A stretch of 64,000 bases of DNA from Pseudovibrio sp. Tun.PSC04-5.I4 (GTDB taxonomy: Bacteria; Pseudomonadota; Alphaproteobacteria; Rhizobiales; Stappiaceae): assembly GCF_900104145.1 (NCBI RefSeq), contig NZ_FNLB01000006.1, forward strand, positions 3,970,501-4,034,500, read 5' to 3'. Under the pieces are notes generated by a model. That model was not told the DNA's origin and did no database searches. It worked only from the letters and a program-made list of their open reading frames with translations. This document shows, piece after piece, positions 43,201 through 50,887 of the stretch; the stretch's first letter is position 1; each line of letters starts with the position of its first letter. A program made the position numbers and the translations under genes.

Positions 43201-43999
43201 TGTGGCAGCTCAGGCTCTTTTTGATGATGCGCAAGAGCTGTTGAAGGAAATGGTTGAAGGTAAGCTGCTGAAGGCGAACGCTGTTGTTGGGTTCTGGCCG
43301 TGTGCGCAGGATGGTGATGATCTGGTGCTTTACACCGATGAGAGCCGCAGTACCGAGCTGAAACGCCTCTACACGTTACGTCAGCAGATGGACCGTTCCT
43401 CCTCTGATCGTGGCAACGTGGCGATGGCTGACTTTGTTGCTCCAGTTGAAAGCGGCATCCCCGATTATATCGGTGCGTTTGCTGTGACTGCAGGTATTGG
43501 CGAGGATGAGATCGCACGGCGTTATGGCGAGGCTGGCGATGATTATAACAAGATCCTTAGTCAGGCGATTGCAGATCGGCTGGCAGAAGCACTTGCGGAA
43601 CATATGCACCAGTTGGTGCGGACTGAGTTGTGGGCTTATTCACCGGAGGAAGGGCTGTCTAACGCGGACCTGATTGGGGAAGTGTACGACGGGATTCGTC
43701 CTGCGCCGGGTTACCCTTCTCAGCCAGATCACACGGAAAAAGGCACACTCTGGGAGTTGCTTGATGCGGAAGCGCAGACTGGTATTTCCCTGACCGAGAG
43801 CTATGCCATGTGGCCGGGGTCTGCTGTGTCTGGTCTCTACTTCTCTCATCCAGATAGCCACTACTTCGGTGTTGGCAAGATTGAGCGGGATCAGGTGGAA
43901 GATTATGCAAAGCGCAAGGGTTGGGAACTGGCAAAAGCAGAGCGTTGGCTCGCTCCTATCCTGAACTACAATCCTATGGCTCAGGTCGCGGCTGAATAA
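40253..43999 (+). CDS. metH: Cobalamin-dependent methionine synthase MetH
   Basis: This full-length 1248-residue MetH has four modules. The homocysteine domain has VLDGAMGTMIQNLR at the start and zinc cysteines in MVGGCCGTTPAHI (about 320). The folate domain includes VNFVNVGERTNVTGSARFRK. The B12 domain has the His ligand in KGDVHDIGKNIVGVV (about 765). The C-terminal AdoMet activation domain spans about 920-1230 (WTPFFSTWEIKGAYPAVL, YFGVGKIERDQVEDYAKRKG). It methylates homocysteine with methyl-THF. The cobalamin demand fits the B12-regulated CbiM at 24 kb. A strong terminator follows. Confidence 0.97.
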   Translation: MSLQDKKTGQDIFAALEAATKERILVLDGAMGTMIQNLRYSEAQFRGERFKNWNQDLQGNNDLLILTQPDAIRDIHLQYLQAGADIIETNTFSSTSIAQADYAMESVVYELNKEGARLCCEAVAQMKAIDPSRPRFVAGGLGPTNRTASISPDVNNPGFRAVSFDGLKDSYAEAIRGLIDGGSDLILVETIFDTLNAKAALFAIDQVFEEKGIKLPVMISGTITDLSGRTLSGQTPEAFWNSVRHADPFTIGLNCALGAKEMRAHVDEISRVANTFVCAYPNAGLPNEFGEYDESPEYMAGLMKEFAVSGLVNMVGGCCGTTPAHIKALSDAMVGLKPRSVPEIPRLMRLSGLEPFTFTKEVNFVNVGERTNVTGSARFRKLIKNDDYNAALDVARSQVENGAQIIDINMDEGLLESEEAMVTFLNLIAAEPDIARVPIMIDSSKWTVIEAGMKCVQGKAVVNSISLKEGEENFIAQAKLIRRYGAAVVVMAFDETGQADTLQRKTSICKRSYDVLVDKVGFPPEDIIFDPNIFAVATGIEEHDNYGVDFLNATKWISENLPYAHISGGVSNLSFSFRGNELVREAMHSVFLYHAIQAGMDMGIVNAGQLAVYDNLPVELRECCEDVVLNRRSDSTDRLLDAAEKFKGPGGKKRVVDLTWREANVAKRLEHSLVHGVTDFIIADTEEARQNYDRPLHVIEGPLMDGMNVVGDLFGAGKMFLPQVVKSARVMKAAVSHLMPYLEEEKRRTGLDESSSNGKILMATVKGDVHDIGKNIVGVVLQCNNFEVIDLGVMVPTAKIIEEARKHNVDIIGLSGLITPSLDEMCHVASEMEREGLDIPLLIGGATTSRVHTAVKIHPNYSKGQTIYVTDAGRAVGVASRLMSEGGREVLYEATRAEYVEVAEKHARSRSKKVRAPIAQARANRFKPNFEGYTPTKPKFIGTKAFTEVSLEKLVKYIDWTPFFSTWEIKGAYPAVLTDDRYGVAAQALFDDAQELLKEMVEGKLLKANAVVGFWPCAQDGDDLVLYTDESRSTELKRLYTLRQQMDRSSSDRGNVAMADFVAPVESGIPDYIGAFAVTAGIGEDEIARRYGEAGDDYNKILSQAIADRLAEALAEHMHQLVRTELWAYSPEEGLSNADLIGEVYDGIRPAPGYPSQPDHTEKGTLWELLDAEAQTGISLTESYAMWPGSAVSGLYFSHPDSHYFGVGKIERDQVEDYAKRKGWELAKAERWLAPILNYNPMAQVAAE

Positions 44000-44024
44000 G
44001 CAGCCTGAAATTATGATTTGATAG

Positions 44025-44058
44025 AGGGCTGCGTATGGTTACGCGGCCCTTTGTTTTT
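44025..44058 (+). terminator. Terminator after metH
   Basis: Stem agggctgcgta/tacgcggccct (11 bp, one G-U pair) with a 4-nt loop, followed by ttgttttt. Confidence 0.88.
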
Positions 44059-44180
44059 GGAGACTGTTGCTTGAGCGTGCAAAGACTGTTTCCAATTAGT
44101 GGTCTAATCATTCTCCGTGGTTCGACTATGTATGTTCGAGAGAAAACAATAGGGCCTGATAAGGGCATAGGAGACGATCA

Positions 44181-44777
44181 ATGAAACAGTCGATTTTGAA
44201 GATTGAAAGTTCTGCAGCAACGTCAACATCTATCACGCGTCAGCTTTCGGCTGAGATTGTCGCGAAGATTTCCAATGAAGGAGATACTGTTGTTGAGCGG
44301 GATCTGAATACTCCTTTGACCTTCCTGAGCGAAGGTTGGATTGGTGCTGCATTCACCCCGGAAGATCAGCGTTCCGCTGAGCAGAAAGAGGGTCTGGCCC
44401 TTTCAAACGAGCTTATCAGCGAATTGAAAGAGGCAGATGTGATCATCATTGGTGCCCCGGTTTACAATTTCTCTGTTCCAGCGGTGTTAAAGGCGTGGGT
44501 AGACCAAATCGCGCGCGTTGGTGTTACCTTCCAGTATACCGAGAACGGCCCTGTGGGCCTTCTACAGAACAAGAAAGCCTATATTGTTGTGGCAAGTGGA
44601 GGCATCCTGACGGATTCACCCGTTGATTTCGCTATTCCGTACCTGAAACAGATCATGAAGTTTATCGGCATCACCGATGTGGAAGTTGTTATGGCGGAAG
44701 GGACTGCGATTGATCGCGACTCCGCAATTACAAAAGCACAGAACTCAATTTCTGTGATGTCAGCGGTCGCTGCTTAA
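44181..44777 (+). CDS. azoR: FMN-dependent NADH-azoreductase (AzoR family)
   Basis: This 198-residue flavodoxin-fold protein has the phosphate-binding start ILKIESSAATSTSITRQLSA. AzoR blocks follow: ADVIIIGAPVYNFSVPAVLK, AWVDQIARVGVTFQYTENGP and AYIVVASGG. The family reduces azo dyes and quinones with NAD(P)H and protects against thiol and quinone stress (established). It is monocistronic, with its own terminator. Confidence 0.9.
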   Translation: MKQSILKIESSAATSTSITRQLSAEIVAKISNEGDTVVERDLNTPLTFLSEGWIGAAFTPEDQRSAEQKEGLALSNELISELKEADVIIIGAPVYNFSVPAVLKAWVDQIARVGVTFQYTENGPVGLLQNKKAYIVVASGGILTDSPVDFAIPYLKQIMKFIGITDVEVVMAEGTAIDRDSAITKAQNSISVMSAVAA

Positions 44778-44805
44778 AGCCGACACTTGTCTTTTGAAGG
44801 CTTTG

Positions 44806-44838
44806 AACCCACCTTGTTACAGCAAGGTGGGTTTTCTT
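44806..44838 (+). terminator. Terminator after azoR
   Basis: Perfect 11-bp stem aacccaccttg/caaggtgggtt with a 6-nt loop, followed by ttttcttt. Confidence 0.9.
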
Positions 44839-44911
44839 TGTCCCAGTGCGCAGCTCGTTCGCCTGCGCTGTCTTTTAACTTTGGTTTTTATTCATGTCTT
44901 AGAGTGGGTGA

Positions 44912-44995
44912 CTAAAGCAGGCCGAACACGACGGCACCTACAAAGGCAAAAGCAAGAGTGATTGCAACTGCGTTAAAGCTTCTTGTGACTGTCAT
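44912..44995 (-). CDS. 27-residue hydrophobic membrane peptide
   Basis: The minus-strand frame encodes MTVTRSFNAVAITLAFAFVG and then AVVFGLL with a stop at 44912-44914. It is a short basic start followed by one predicted transmembrane helix. It has an excellent ribosome-binding site (CGGGAGACG, about 8 bases before the ATG), and the stop is in register. Nothing else codes here. Similar tiny single-span peptides are known in many bacteria (for example as subunits or regulators of membrane complexes), but its partner is unknown. It is too short for usual gene callers. Confidence 0.6.
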   Translation of the reverse strand: MTVTRSFNAVAITLAFAFVGAVVFGLL

Positions 44996-45388
44996 GGTTT
45001 CGTCTCCCGATACTCACTAGCTCCGTGAAGCTTATGTGACAGAAGAGAGATTAGGAAGCAAAAATTTGCCACATTCCTTAGTGCTGTTAGAAAATAGTGT
45101 GAGACGAATGAAAAAACCTACATGAAAATATTTGTGTAAAGCTGTTGAGTGCTCATGTGCTCTTCTGGCTACAACCAAGGGAAAACTTGTGTTTTCTCTG
45201 TCAAATCAAGAAACGATATTTTTGTGTACCCTAGAATACTTTGTTAGTTGTGATATCTCTGAATTTGCAGTGAATTGGGCGTGGATAGTTTTAAACATTC
45301 ATGACAAATAGGGCCGCGAAATAGAATTATTCAGTAATGATTCAGGAGCGGTGTCGGGCTTGCTGCTGTTCACAGTGGGGATTTTGAG
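44996..45388. other. Intergenic region between the tiny membrane gene and the extensin-like gene
   Basis: About 390 bp without further coding signal. It should hold the promoter of the 27-residue peptide gene (leftward) and of the extensin-like gene (rightward). Confidence 0.35.
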
Positions 45389-46198
45389 TTGTTTTACGAG
45401 ATGGGGTACCGGGCAACCGGGCGACTCTTGGCGGGAGTTTGTCTGGCAATCATGTGCGTTTATGCTGCACAGGTGCGAGCTACGCCTGTACCTAAAGTGC
45501 GTCCTTATGTGGTTGCTCCGTTTGCTGCCCCAACATTCAAGAGGCCTTTGACGAAGCCGAAAGATGCGCTTTATCTGCTGCCCCCGCAAAAACCGTTGTC
45601 TCTGATCCCTTCGTCTTTGGGCAGTGTAAAGGTGCCGGCTCCCACATCTAACGTGGCGATGTGTACGATGGGTGCATGGCAGGTGAAGATGGAAGCCAGT
45701 GTTAATGGCTCAGGCGGATGTGGGATTAAAAAACCAGTCTCTCTAAGTGCGATGGTTTCCCAAGGGCGACAAATTGGTTTTACACTTCCGGTACAGATTG
45801 AATGCTCCCTTGCGCAGAAGCTGGAACGCTGGATGCGAGATGTTGCTCAACCGGCTGCTCAGCGAGAGTTTGGCCTTTCCATCGTGAAGCTTCGAACTGC
45901 TGCGGGCTATGCTTGCCGGGGGCGTAACAACAAGAAGGGCGCAAAGCTTTCGGAGCATGGAAAAGGCAATGCAATTGATGTTGCTGCGTTTCAACTCTCC
46001 GATGGCCGGGAAATTACAGTTGAGGATGGGTGGGATGGATCTTCCTCAGAAGTTCGCTTCCTGACCAGCTTGCACAAGGGCGCATGTGAACGGTTCACGA
46101 CTGTTCTTGGCCCTAATGCTGATCGTTATCATCAAGATCATTTGCACTTTGACCAAGGCTGTCACGGCAAGACCTGCACTTACCGTGTTTGCAAATAG
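45389..46198 (+). CDS. Extensin-like family protein (LAS/M15-like peptidase fold), exported
   Basis: This 269-residue protein has a hydrophobic signal (LLAGVCLAIMCVYAAQVRA) and a proline-rich linker (VPKVRPYVVAPFAAPTFKRP, PLTKPKD). Its C-terminal domain carries LSEHGKGNAIDVAAF and YHQDHLHFDQGCHG. These two blocks provide the H-x6-D and H-x-H residues of zinc-dependent M15/LAS peptidase folds, found in extensin_C proteins (family knowledge). A cell-wall or peptidoglycan role in the periplasm is likely. TTG at 45389 or ATG at 45401 may be the start. It is convergent with the BA14K gene. Confidence 0.85.
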   Translation: MFYEMGYRATGRLLAGVCLAIMCVYAAQVRATPVPKVRPYVVAPFAAPTFKRPLTKPKDALYLLPPQKPLSLIPSSLGSVKVPAPTSNVAMCTMGAWQVKMEASVNGSGGCGIKKPVSLSAMVSQGRQIGFTLPVQIECSLAQKLERWMRDVAQPAAQREFGLSIVKLRTAAGYACRGRNNKKGAKLSEHGKGNAIDVAAFQLSDGREITVEDGWDGSSSEVRFLTSLHKGACERFTTVLGPNADRYHQDHLHFDQGCHGKTCTYRVCK

Positions 46199-46201
46199 GG
46201 A

Positions 46202-46245
46202 CGCCCGTTTGACTGAGAACGGGATTTGTCTCAGTCAAACGGGCG
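46202..46245. terminator. Long bidirectional hairpin between convergent genes
   Basis: Perfect 17-bp stem (arms 46202-46218 and 46229-46245, beginning cgcccgtttg) with a 10-nt loop. It sits between the stops of the extensin-like and BA14K genes (46198 and 46265), the position of a shared terminator, though T-runs are weak. Confidence 0.7.
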
Positions 46246-46264
46246 GTTCTTGTGATTTTATAGG

Positions 46265-46792
46265 TTACTGACAGAAGCGGTTATGACCTGAGTAGGTGCG
46301 GTATGTCCCCGTGTTCGGGTTAAAGCTTCTGAATTTGCTTGTGCAGTAAGCGTACCAAGCAGGTGACCACGGTGCTGGTGCTGCAGCTCTTGCCTGATAA
46401 ACTGGCGCTGGTTGGTAAGCGACCACCGGTGGGCGATATGCTGGTGCTGGCGGGCGATACGCAGGTGGACGGTATGCTGGCACAGGCGGGCGATAAGTGG
46501 GGCGTGGCGGTGCAACATACTGTGGCTGTGTTGCCGCGTTGCCGATGATGAGGCCTGCTGCCAGACCGATTACACCGATTGCTGCTGCTTCACCTGCATT
46601 GATGCCGCGCTTTTTTCTCTTATGATTCTTACGCTTGTGGCGATGGTTGTTTTCCACGTAGGTGTAATTGTAGCTGTTGTTCTCAACATAAGTGTTTTTA
46701 TGGCGGGAAGAGCCTGCCTGAGCCACGGAAACAACTGGCAACATCATTGCCCCTGCGAGTGCTACTGAAATTACTGCTGCTGCTTTAGCCAT
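46265..46792 (-). CDS. BA14K-like exported protein with proline-rich repeats
   Basis: This 175-residue protein has a signal peptide (MAKAAAVISVALAGAMMLPV), then a His/Lys-rich basic stretch (NNHRHKRKNHKRKKRG). A hydrophobic segment with glycines follows (AAAIGVIGLAAGLIIGNAA), then tandem YRPP repeats (PPRPTYRPPVPAYRPP, PAYRPP). The C-terminus has the BA14K block YAYCTSKFRSFNPNTGTYRT and ends HNRFCQ. The family occurs in alphaproteobacteria; the Brucella member is immunoreactive with lectin-like activity (established). The start at 46792 has a GGAGACG ribosome-binding site. Confidence 0.82.
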   Translation of the reverse strand: MAKAAAVISVALAGAMMLPVVSVAQAGSSRHKNTYVENNSYNYTYVENNHRHKRKNHKRKKRGINAGEAAAIGVIGLAAGLIIGNAATQPQYVAPPRPTYRPPVPAYRPPAYRPPAPAYRPPVVAYQPAPVYQARAAAPAPWSPAWYAYCTSKFRSFNPNTGTYRTYSGHNRFCQ

Positions 46793-47060
46793 TCTCGTCT
46801 CCGTAACCGGTATTTCGTGTTTGTTGAGACTACTTAAACAGATGGGGGCTGAACCAACTTTGAGGGTCTTATTCATCTTCTGTTCATGTAAAATAATGGG
46901 CGAATAATTAAGTTATATCAACGTGATAATACTTTTCCTTGTTGTGCAGAAACTTGTTTTGCCCGCAAAATATAAGTTGAATATGAATTTCATATTATTT
47001 ACGACTGATGGATAGGACGGGAGAATCTCAGCAGATTTCTCCGAGCCAAGAGAGGTTGCT

Positions 47061-47807
47061 ATGGAAAAGAAGATTGATCCCATTCGCGAAACCACAAAGG
47101 ATGCGCGAGCCCTCGCAAAAAAACTGATCCGCTCCGCACGATTTGCCTCTCTTGCTGTTGTAGAGCCTGAGACTGGATACCCCATTGTCAGCCGTGTGGG
47201 GATTGCTGCTGATGTTGCGGGCGCTCCGTTTATGCTGGCATCCAGTCTTTCCAACCATTCGCAATGCCTGGAACAGGACAGCCGCGTTTCTCTTTTGATT
47301 GGAGAGCCGGGAAAGGGAGATCCGCTGGCGCATCCACGTTTGACTGTGATTGGCCATCTGGAAAAGCTGAGCAAAGGGGATCCTGACTGTGTTCAGCTGC
47401 GGGATCGATATCTCATGCGGCACCCTAAGGCCAAGCTCTACGTAGATTTTGCGGATTTCGATTGGTATCCGCTGCGTGTTGAGCGTGTGAATATGAACGG
47501 TGGGTTTGGCAAAGCGTACCTGATGAATGATCAGGATATTCTCTCCTCTCTCCCCGACAAGGCCCATTTTTCAGCTCAGACCCACAAGCTGGTGGAGATG
47601 ATGAACGCTGAACATTCAACGCATCTCGCTGAGTTTGCGGTTGCTACGTTCAAAACCAATGCCGCGAAATGGACGTTGGTGAGCGCAGATACTGAGGGAG
47701 CAGATTTCTTTGATGGAGAAGCTGTTCATCGGCATTTATTTGGCAGTGTGGTGACACAAGAGAGTGTTGAAACGGTTCTCCTCCAAGCCCTTGGTTGTTC
47801 CGCTTAA
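47061..47807 (+). CDS. HugZ-like haem utilisation / PNPOx-fold protein
   Basis: This 248-residue protein has an N-terminal split-barrel FMN-type domain (LAKKLIRSARFASLAVVEPE, YPIVSRVGIAADVAGAPFML, LSNHSQCLEQDSRVSLLIGE). A C-terminal DUF2470-like domain follows (MNAEHSTHLAEFAVATFKT). Together these match HugZ/HutZ-type proteins that bind or degrade haem (family knowledge). GAGG precedes the ATG. It may serve iron recovery from haem; no haem transporter is adjacent. Confidence 0.82.
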   Translation: MEKKIDPIRETTKDARALAKKLIRSARFASLAVVEPETGYPIVSRVGIAADVAGAPFMLASSLSNHSQCLEQDSRVSLLIGEPGKGDPLAHPRLTVIGHLEKLSKGDPDCVQLRDRYLMRHPKAKLYVDFADFDWYPLRVERVNMNGGFGKAYLMNDQDILSSLPDKAHFSAQTHKLVEMMNAEHSTHLAEFAVATFKTNAAKWTLVSADTEGADFFDGEAVHRHLFGSVVTQESVETVLLQALGCSA

Positions 47808-47892
47808 AACTATTACGTAGGGTTTTGCTTGTATATCTGGTCTTGTTATAGGTGAGTGGTCATATTCACCGCAAAATTAGATTGGTGCCAGT

Positions 47893-48549
47893 ATGAACAA
47901 AGAAAATTTGGACAGCACAGCAGGTGCAGCGGTTTACACTCCCCGTATGCTGCGCATCTATGATTTTTTGGTGCTGCGTTTTTCAAACACGTTCCTCTGG
48001 AAATGTTCTGCTCAGCGAGCCCTGCAATTCTTCAATCGAAATGCGAGCCGCAATCATCTGGATGTTGGGGTTGGGAGTGGGTATTTTCTGGAGCATGGCC
48101 GTTTTCATGACCAGACCCGTTTGGTGTTGATGGACCTTAATCCGACTTGCCTTGACTATGCCAGGCAGAGAGCAGTCGTTGACAATGTGACGTGTACGCA
48201 AGCGGATGTTTTGGAACCTATCGCGTGGTCTGATGAGTTGTTTGACAGCATCAATCTGGGCTATCTGCTGCATTGTTTGCCGGGTACCATGAAGCAGAAA
48301 CATCTTGTTTTTGACAACCTTAAGCCGCTTCTCAATGAAGGTGGCGTGCTGTTTGGGTCAACTATTTTGGGGCAGGGCCGAAAGCCAAACTGGGCCGCGA
48401 AAAAACTGATGACTTTTTACAATAGCAAAGGCATTTTCTCTAACACGCAAGACAACCTTGATGATTTGCGCGCCGGTCTGGAAACGCAGTTCAGAGATGT
48501 CTCAATTGAGGTTGTGGGTGAGGTCGCGCTGTTTACAGGGCGTGTGTAG
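47893..48549 (+). CDS. Class I SAM-dependent methyltransferase
   Basis: This 218-residue protein has motif I HLDVGVGSGYFLEHG, motif II VLMDLNPTCLDYARQRA, motif III TCTQADVLEPI and motif IV DSINLGYLLHCLPG. The N-terminal AAVYTPRMLRIYDFLVLRFS resembles small-molecule methyltransferases seen beside secondary-metabolite genes, but the substrate is unknown. It lies 85 bp after the HugZ-like gene on the same strand and may be co-transcribed. It is convergent with the GST gene. Confidence 0.82.
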   Translation: MNKENLDSTAGAAVYTPRMLRIYDFLVLRFSNTFLWKCSAQRALQFFNRNASRNHLDVGVGSGYFLEHGRFHDQTRLVLMDLNPTCLDYARQRAVVDNVTCTQADVLEPIAWSDELFDSINLGYLLHCLPGTMKQKHLVFDNLKPLLNEGGVLFGSTILGQGRKPNWAAKKLMTFYNSKGIFSNTQDNLDDLRAGLETQFRDVSIEVVGEVALFTGRV

Positions 48550-48556
48550 CTGCCTG

Positions 48557-49216
48557 TTAAGGGAATACCACGAGGTCATCTTCGGGCGACCATGGCTTCC
48601 ACTTGGTGCCAAAGACGACTGCAAAGTCTGGTTGCTCAATTCTGTTGGTGAGCCAGGTCTGTACAGCTTTGGGTGCCTGACTGATGAAACGGTCCTTATC
48701 CGAGTTGGCAAACTGACGGATAAACGGAAACAGAGCCTGATCAGCTAAGGATGGGCCTCTTCCAAACAGATAGGTTGTTTTCTCCAACCGCTCTGAGAGC
48801 TTGGAGAGTTCATTAATGGCGAGCGCGTAATGCTCATCTGGGTCAGCCTCCTCATAGCGCGTGGCGTATTTGTAGCGGTCCAGATTGCGTTTAAACTCCC
48901 CATCTATTTCTTCGATGAGATCTAGCATTTCCTCAAGGCTACCTGATTCCGGTTTGAGCCAGTTTTGAGGATCGTTGTGTTGAAGGGCCCAGAGCATGAT
49001 CTCAAGGCTCTCTTCAATCACCGTCCCGTCATTCAACTGGAGAACTGGAACCGTGCCTTTGGGGGAAATCTCCAACATGTGTGCGGGCTTGTTGCGCAGA
49101 ACAATCTCCCGCAAGGCAACACTTATACCGCTGGCCACCAACCCCAATCTGGCGCGTATCGCATAAGGGCAACGGCGGAAGGAATAGAGGATTGGAAGGA
49201 GCGCTTGTTCAGCCAT
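48557..49216 (-). CDS. Glutathione S-transferase
   Basis: This 219-residue protein has an N-terminal thioredoxin-like domain with FRRCPYAIRARLGLVASG (CPYA active-site motif) and SPKGTVPVLQLNDGTVIEES (cis-Pro and glutathione gamma-Glu site). A helical C-terminal domain follows (YLFGRGPSLADQALFPFIRQ). The Cys-type active site points to thiol transfer or reduction. The start overlaps the thioesterase stop by 8 bp, so the two genes are co-translated. Confidence 0.88.
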   Translation of the reverse strand: MAEQALLPILYSFRRCPYAIRARLGLVASGISVALREIVLRNKPAHMLEISPKGTVPVLQLNDGTVIEESLEIMLWALQHNDPQNWLKPESGSLEEMLDLIEEIDGEFKRNLDRYKYATRYEEADPDEHYALAINELSKLSERLEKTTYLFGRGPSLADQALFPFIRQFANSDKDRFISQAPKAVQTWLTNRIEQPDFAVVFGTKWKPWSPEDDLVVFP

Positions 49217-49847
49217 GTTTTCTGGTTTCTGCAGTTGAGAGATCGTTTTCAGCCGCTGGTATTTCTAAAGTGTCTACTGGGGCTATGCCAGCAGATTTGC
49301 GCTCATAGGCCTGGATTGCCTTCTCTTCTTTTAAAAAGGCTTCAATATGTGGTTGGAGCATCGGCGCTCTGTAGGGCGTATCGGTTTCGCTCAACACTGT
49401 GGCGGTTGGCACAAAGGCTTTTTGGGCGCGGTCGTACATGCTGATGCGCACCAACCCAGTTGCGGCGACGATATCCTTCTTTGGACCTTTCGTGAATATG
49501 AAGCGTTGTTCCATGACCGATGCTTCTTCCGTCCAATAGACGATTTTGCTCTCAAGTCGGAATGGTTCCCAAAATGGCAGCTCACGGCGAAAACGAACAG
49601 TTGCGTGGTTTGCAAGTGGGGTCCATTTGTTGCGGAAAATCGCTTTGCCGAGCTTGGTGCGGCTCATATGGTCTACGCGGCCATAATCCATCATCGCCAG
49701 ATAGCGACTGTTGGTCAGGTGTAAGTTCATATCAATATCACCCGGCAAGACACGCAGACGCACAACTGACTTGCTGAGCATATCCGTGAGTTTTTGCTGG
49801 AATGGTAACTTCAAAAAATAGAGTATAAGTCTAAACCAGAGCTGCAT
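49209..49847 (-). CDS. Hotdog-fold acyl-CoA thioesterase (THEM6/4HBT_2-like)
   Basis: This 212-residue protein has the hotdog core RVLPGDIDMNLHLTNSRYLA (active-site Asp and long helix start), YGRVDHMSR and ANHATVRFRRELPFWEPF. The pattern is that of THEM6-type or YbgC-like thioesterases; the substrate is unknown. The C-terminal ~35 residues are variable. It is upstream of the GST gene, with an 8-bp overlap. Confidence 0.82.
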   Translation of the reverse strand: MQLWFRLILYFLKLPFQQKLTDMLSKSVVRLRVLPGDIDMNLHLTNSRYLAMMDYGRVDHMSRTKLGKAIFRNKWTPLANHATVRFRRELPFWEPFRLESKIVYWTEEASVMEQRFIFTKGPKKDIVAATGLVRISMYDRAQKAFVPTATVLSETDTPYRAPMLQPHIEAFLKEEKAIQAYERKSAGIAPVDTLEIPAAENDLSTAETRKHG

Positions 49848-50004
49848 AATTTCTCCAAGTGAAAGCTTGTGCAGCTTTCATAAATTTTTAAAGAGGTTTG
49901 CCCGATTACCCGTTACTCGAATAGCTTGATCTATGAGTGACATAGGCATCAGGTGTTCCCAATAGGATATTCTCTTTCCTAATACGTTAGGTGTGTTGTG
50001 CCAG

Positions 50005-50787
50005 ATGTCTGATGGTTTTTCTAGTTATCTCTTTGGGTTGGAGATTGCATATAGCTCAACTGAGCTTGCAGCAATTGCGTGTACTTTTTTCTTTGCAGCT
50101 TTTGTTAAGGGGGCGACAGGTCTGGGTTTTTCAACCACTTGCTTGCCGTTTCTGGTTTATGCGGTCGGGTTGAAAAGAGGAATTCCGCTCATTATTCTGC
50201 CCAGTATTACCAGCAATATTTTTGTGATGATGGATGTCGGGCATTTCAAGGAAATCGCGCACCGTTTTCGTTGGATGCTCCTTGCCACTGTACCCGGTGT
50301 TTTGATCGGGCTTTGGCTGCTGGATGCAGCGCCTGCTCAACAAGCGGTTATGGTGCTCGGCGCTGTGTTGATTAGCTACGCATTATTTGCCGCGTTTACC
50401 CCCGATCTCAAGCTCTCACATGAAATGGAGAGGCTAATTGGGCCTGTTAGCGGCTTTGTTACAGGCGTTGTCAACGGTATAACCGGCTCACAAATCATGC
50501 CGGTTATGCCTTATCTTATGGCTTTGCAGTTGGACCGCGGGCGGTTTGTTCAAGCAATAAATTGCTCGTTCACCCTCTCTTCTCTGATCATGGCCGGGGG
50601 GCTTTACTATCTGGAATTGCTGGATTTAAGTGCAGTTGGCGTCTCCGCTCTCGGTCTTGCTTTTGTCTATCTGGGAACACGGTTGGGTTCTGTTGTTCGC
50701 CGTATGATGTCCCCTGCCGTGTTTCGAAACAGTGTTTTGTTGTTGCTGTTTGGGCTTGGAGTTAGCTTGCTGGCAAAGGGATTTTAG
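50005..50787 (+). CDS. TauE/SafE-family membrane transporter, copy 1
   Basis: This 260-residue protein has about eight hydrophobic segments. Family blocks are FFFAAFVKGATGLGFSTTCL, AVGLKRGIPLIILPSITSNI and SGFVTGVVNGITGSQIMPVM. TauE/SafE proteins export sulfite, sulfoacetate or other organosulfur anions (family knowledge; substrate here unknown). A related gene follows 100 bp downstream on the same strand, so this is a tandem duplication. Confidence 0.85.
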   Translation: MSDGFSSYLFGLEIAYSSTELAAIACTFFFAAFVKGATGLGFSTTCLPFLVYAVGLKRGIPLIILPSITSNIFVMMDVGHFKEIAHRFRWMLLATVPGVLIGLWLLDAAPAQQAVMVLGAVLISYALFAAFTPDLKLSHEMERLIGPVSGFVTGVVNGITGSQIMPVMPYLMALQLDRGRFVQAINCSFTLSSLIMAGGLYYLELLDLSAVGVSALGLAFVYLGTRLGSVVRRMMSPAVFRNSVLLLLFGLGVSLLAKGF

Positions 50788-50887
50788 CCCTCCTGAACAC
50801 TTAGGCTAATGACTGGTTGATGCTTCCCCTCGCATTGTACCGGGTGAAGTGAGGAATTGTTTTGAGTTAGTGCCTAGGCTTTGCGGC

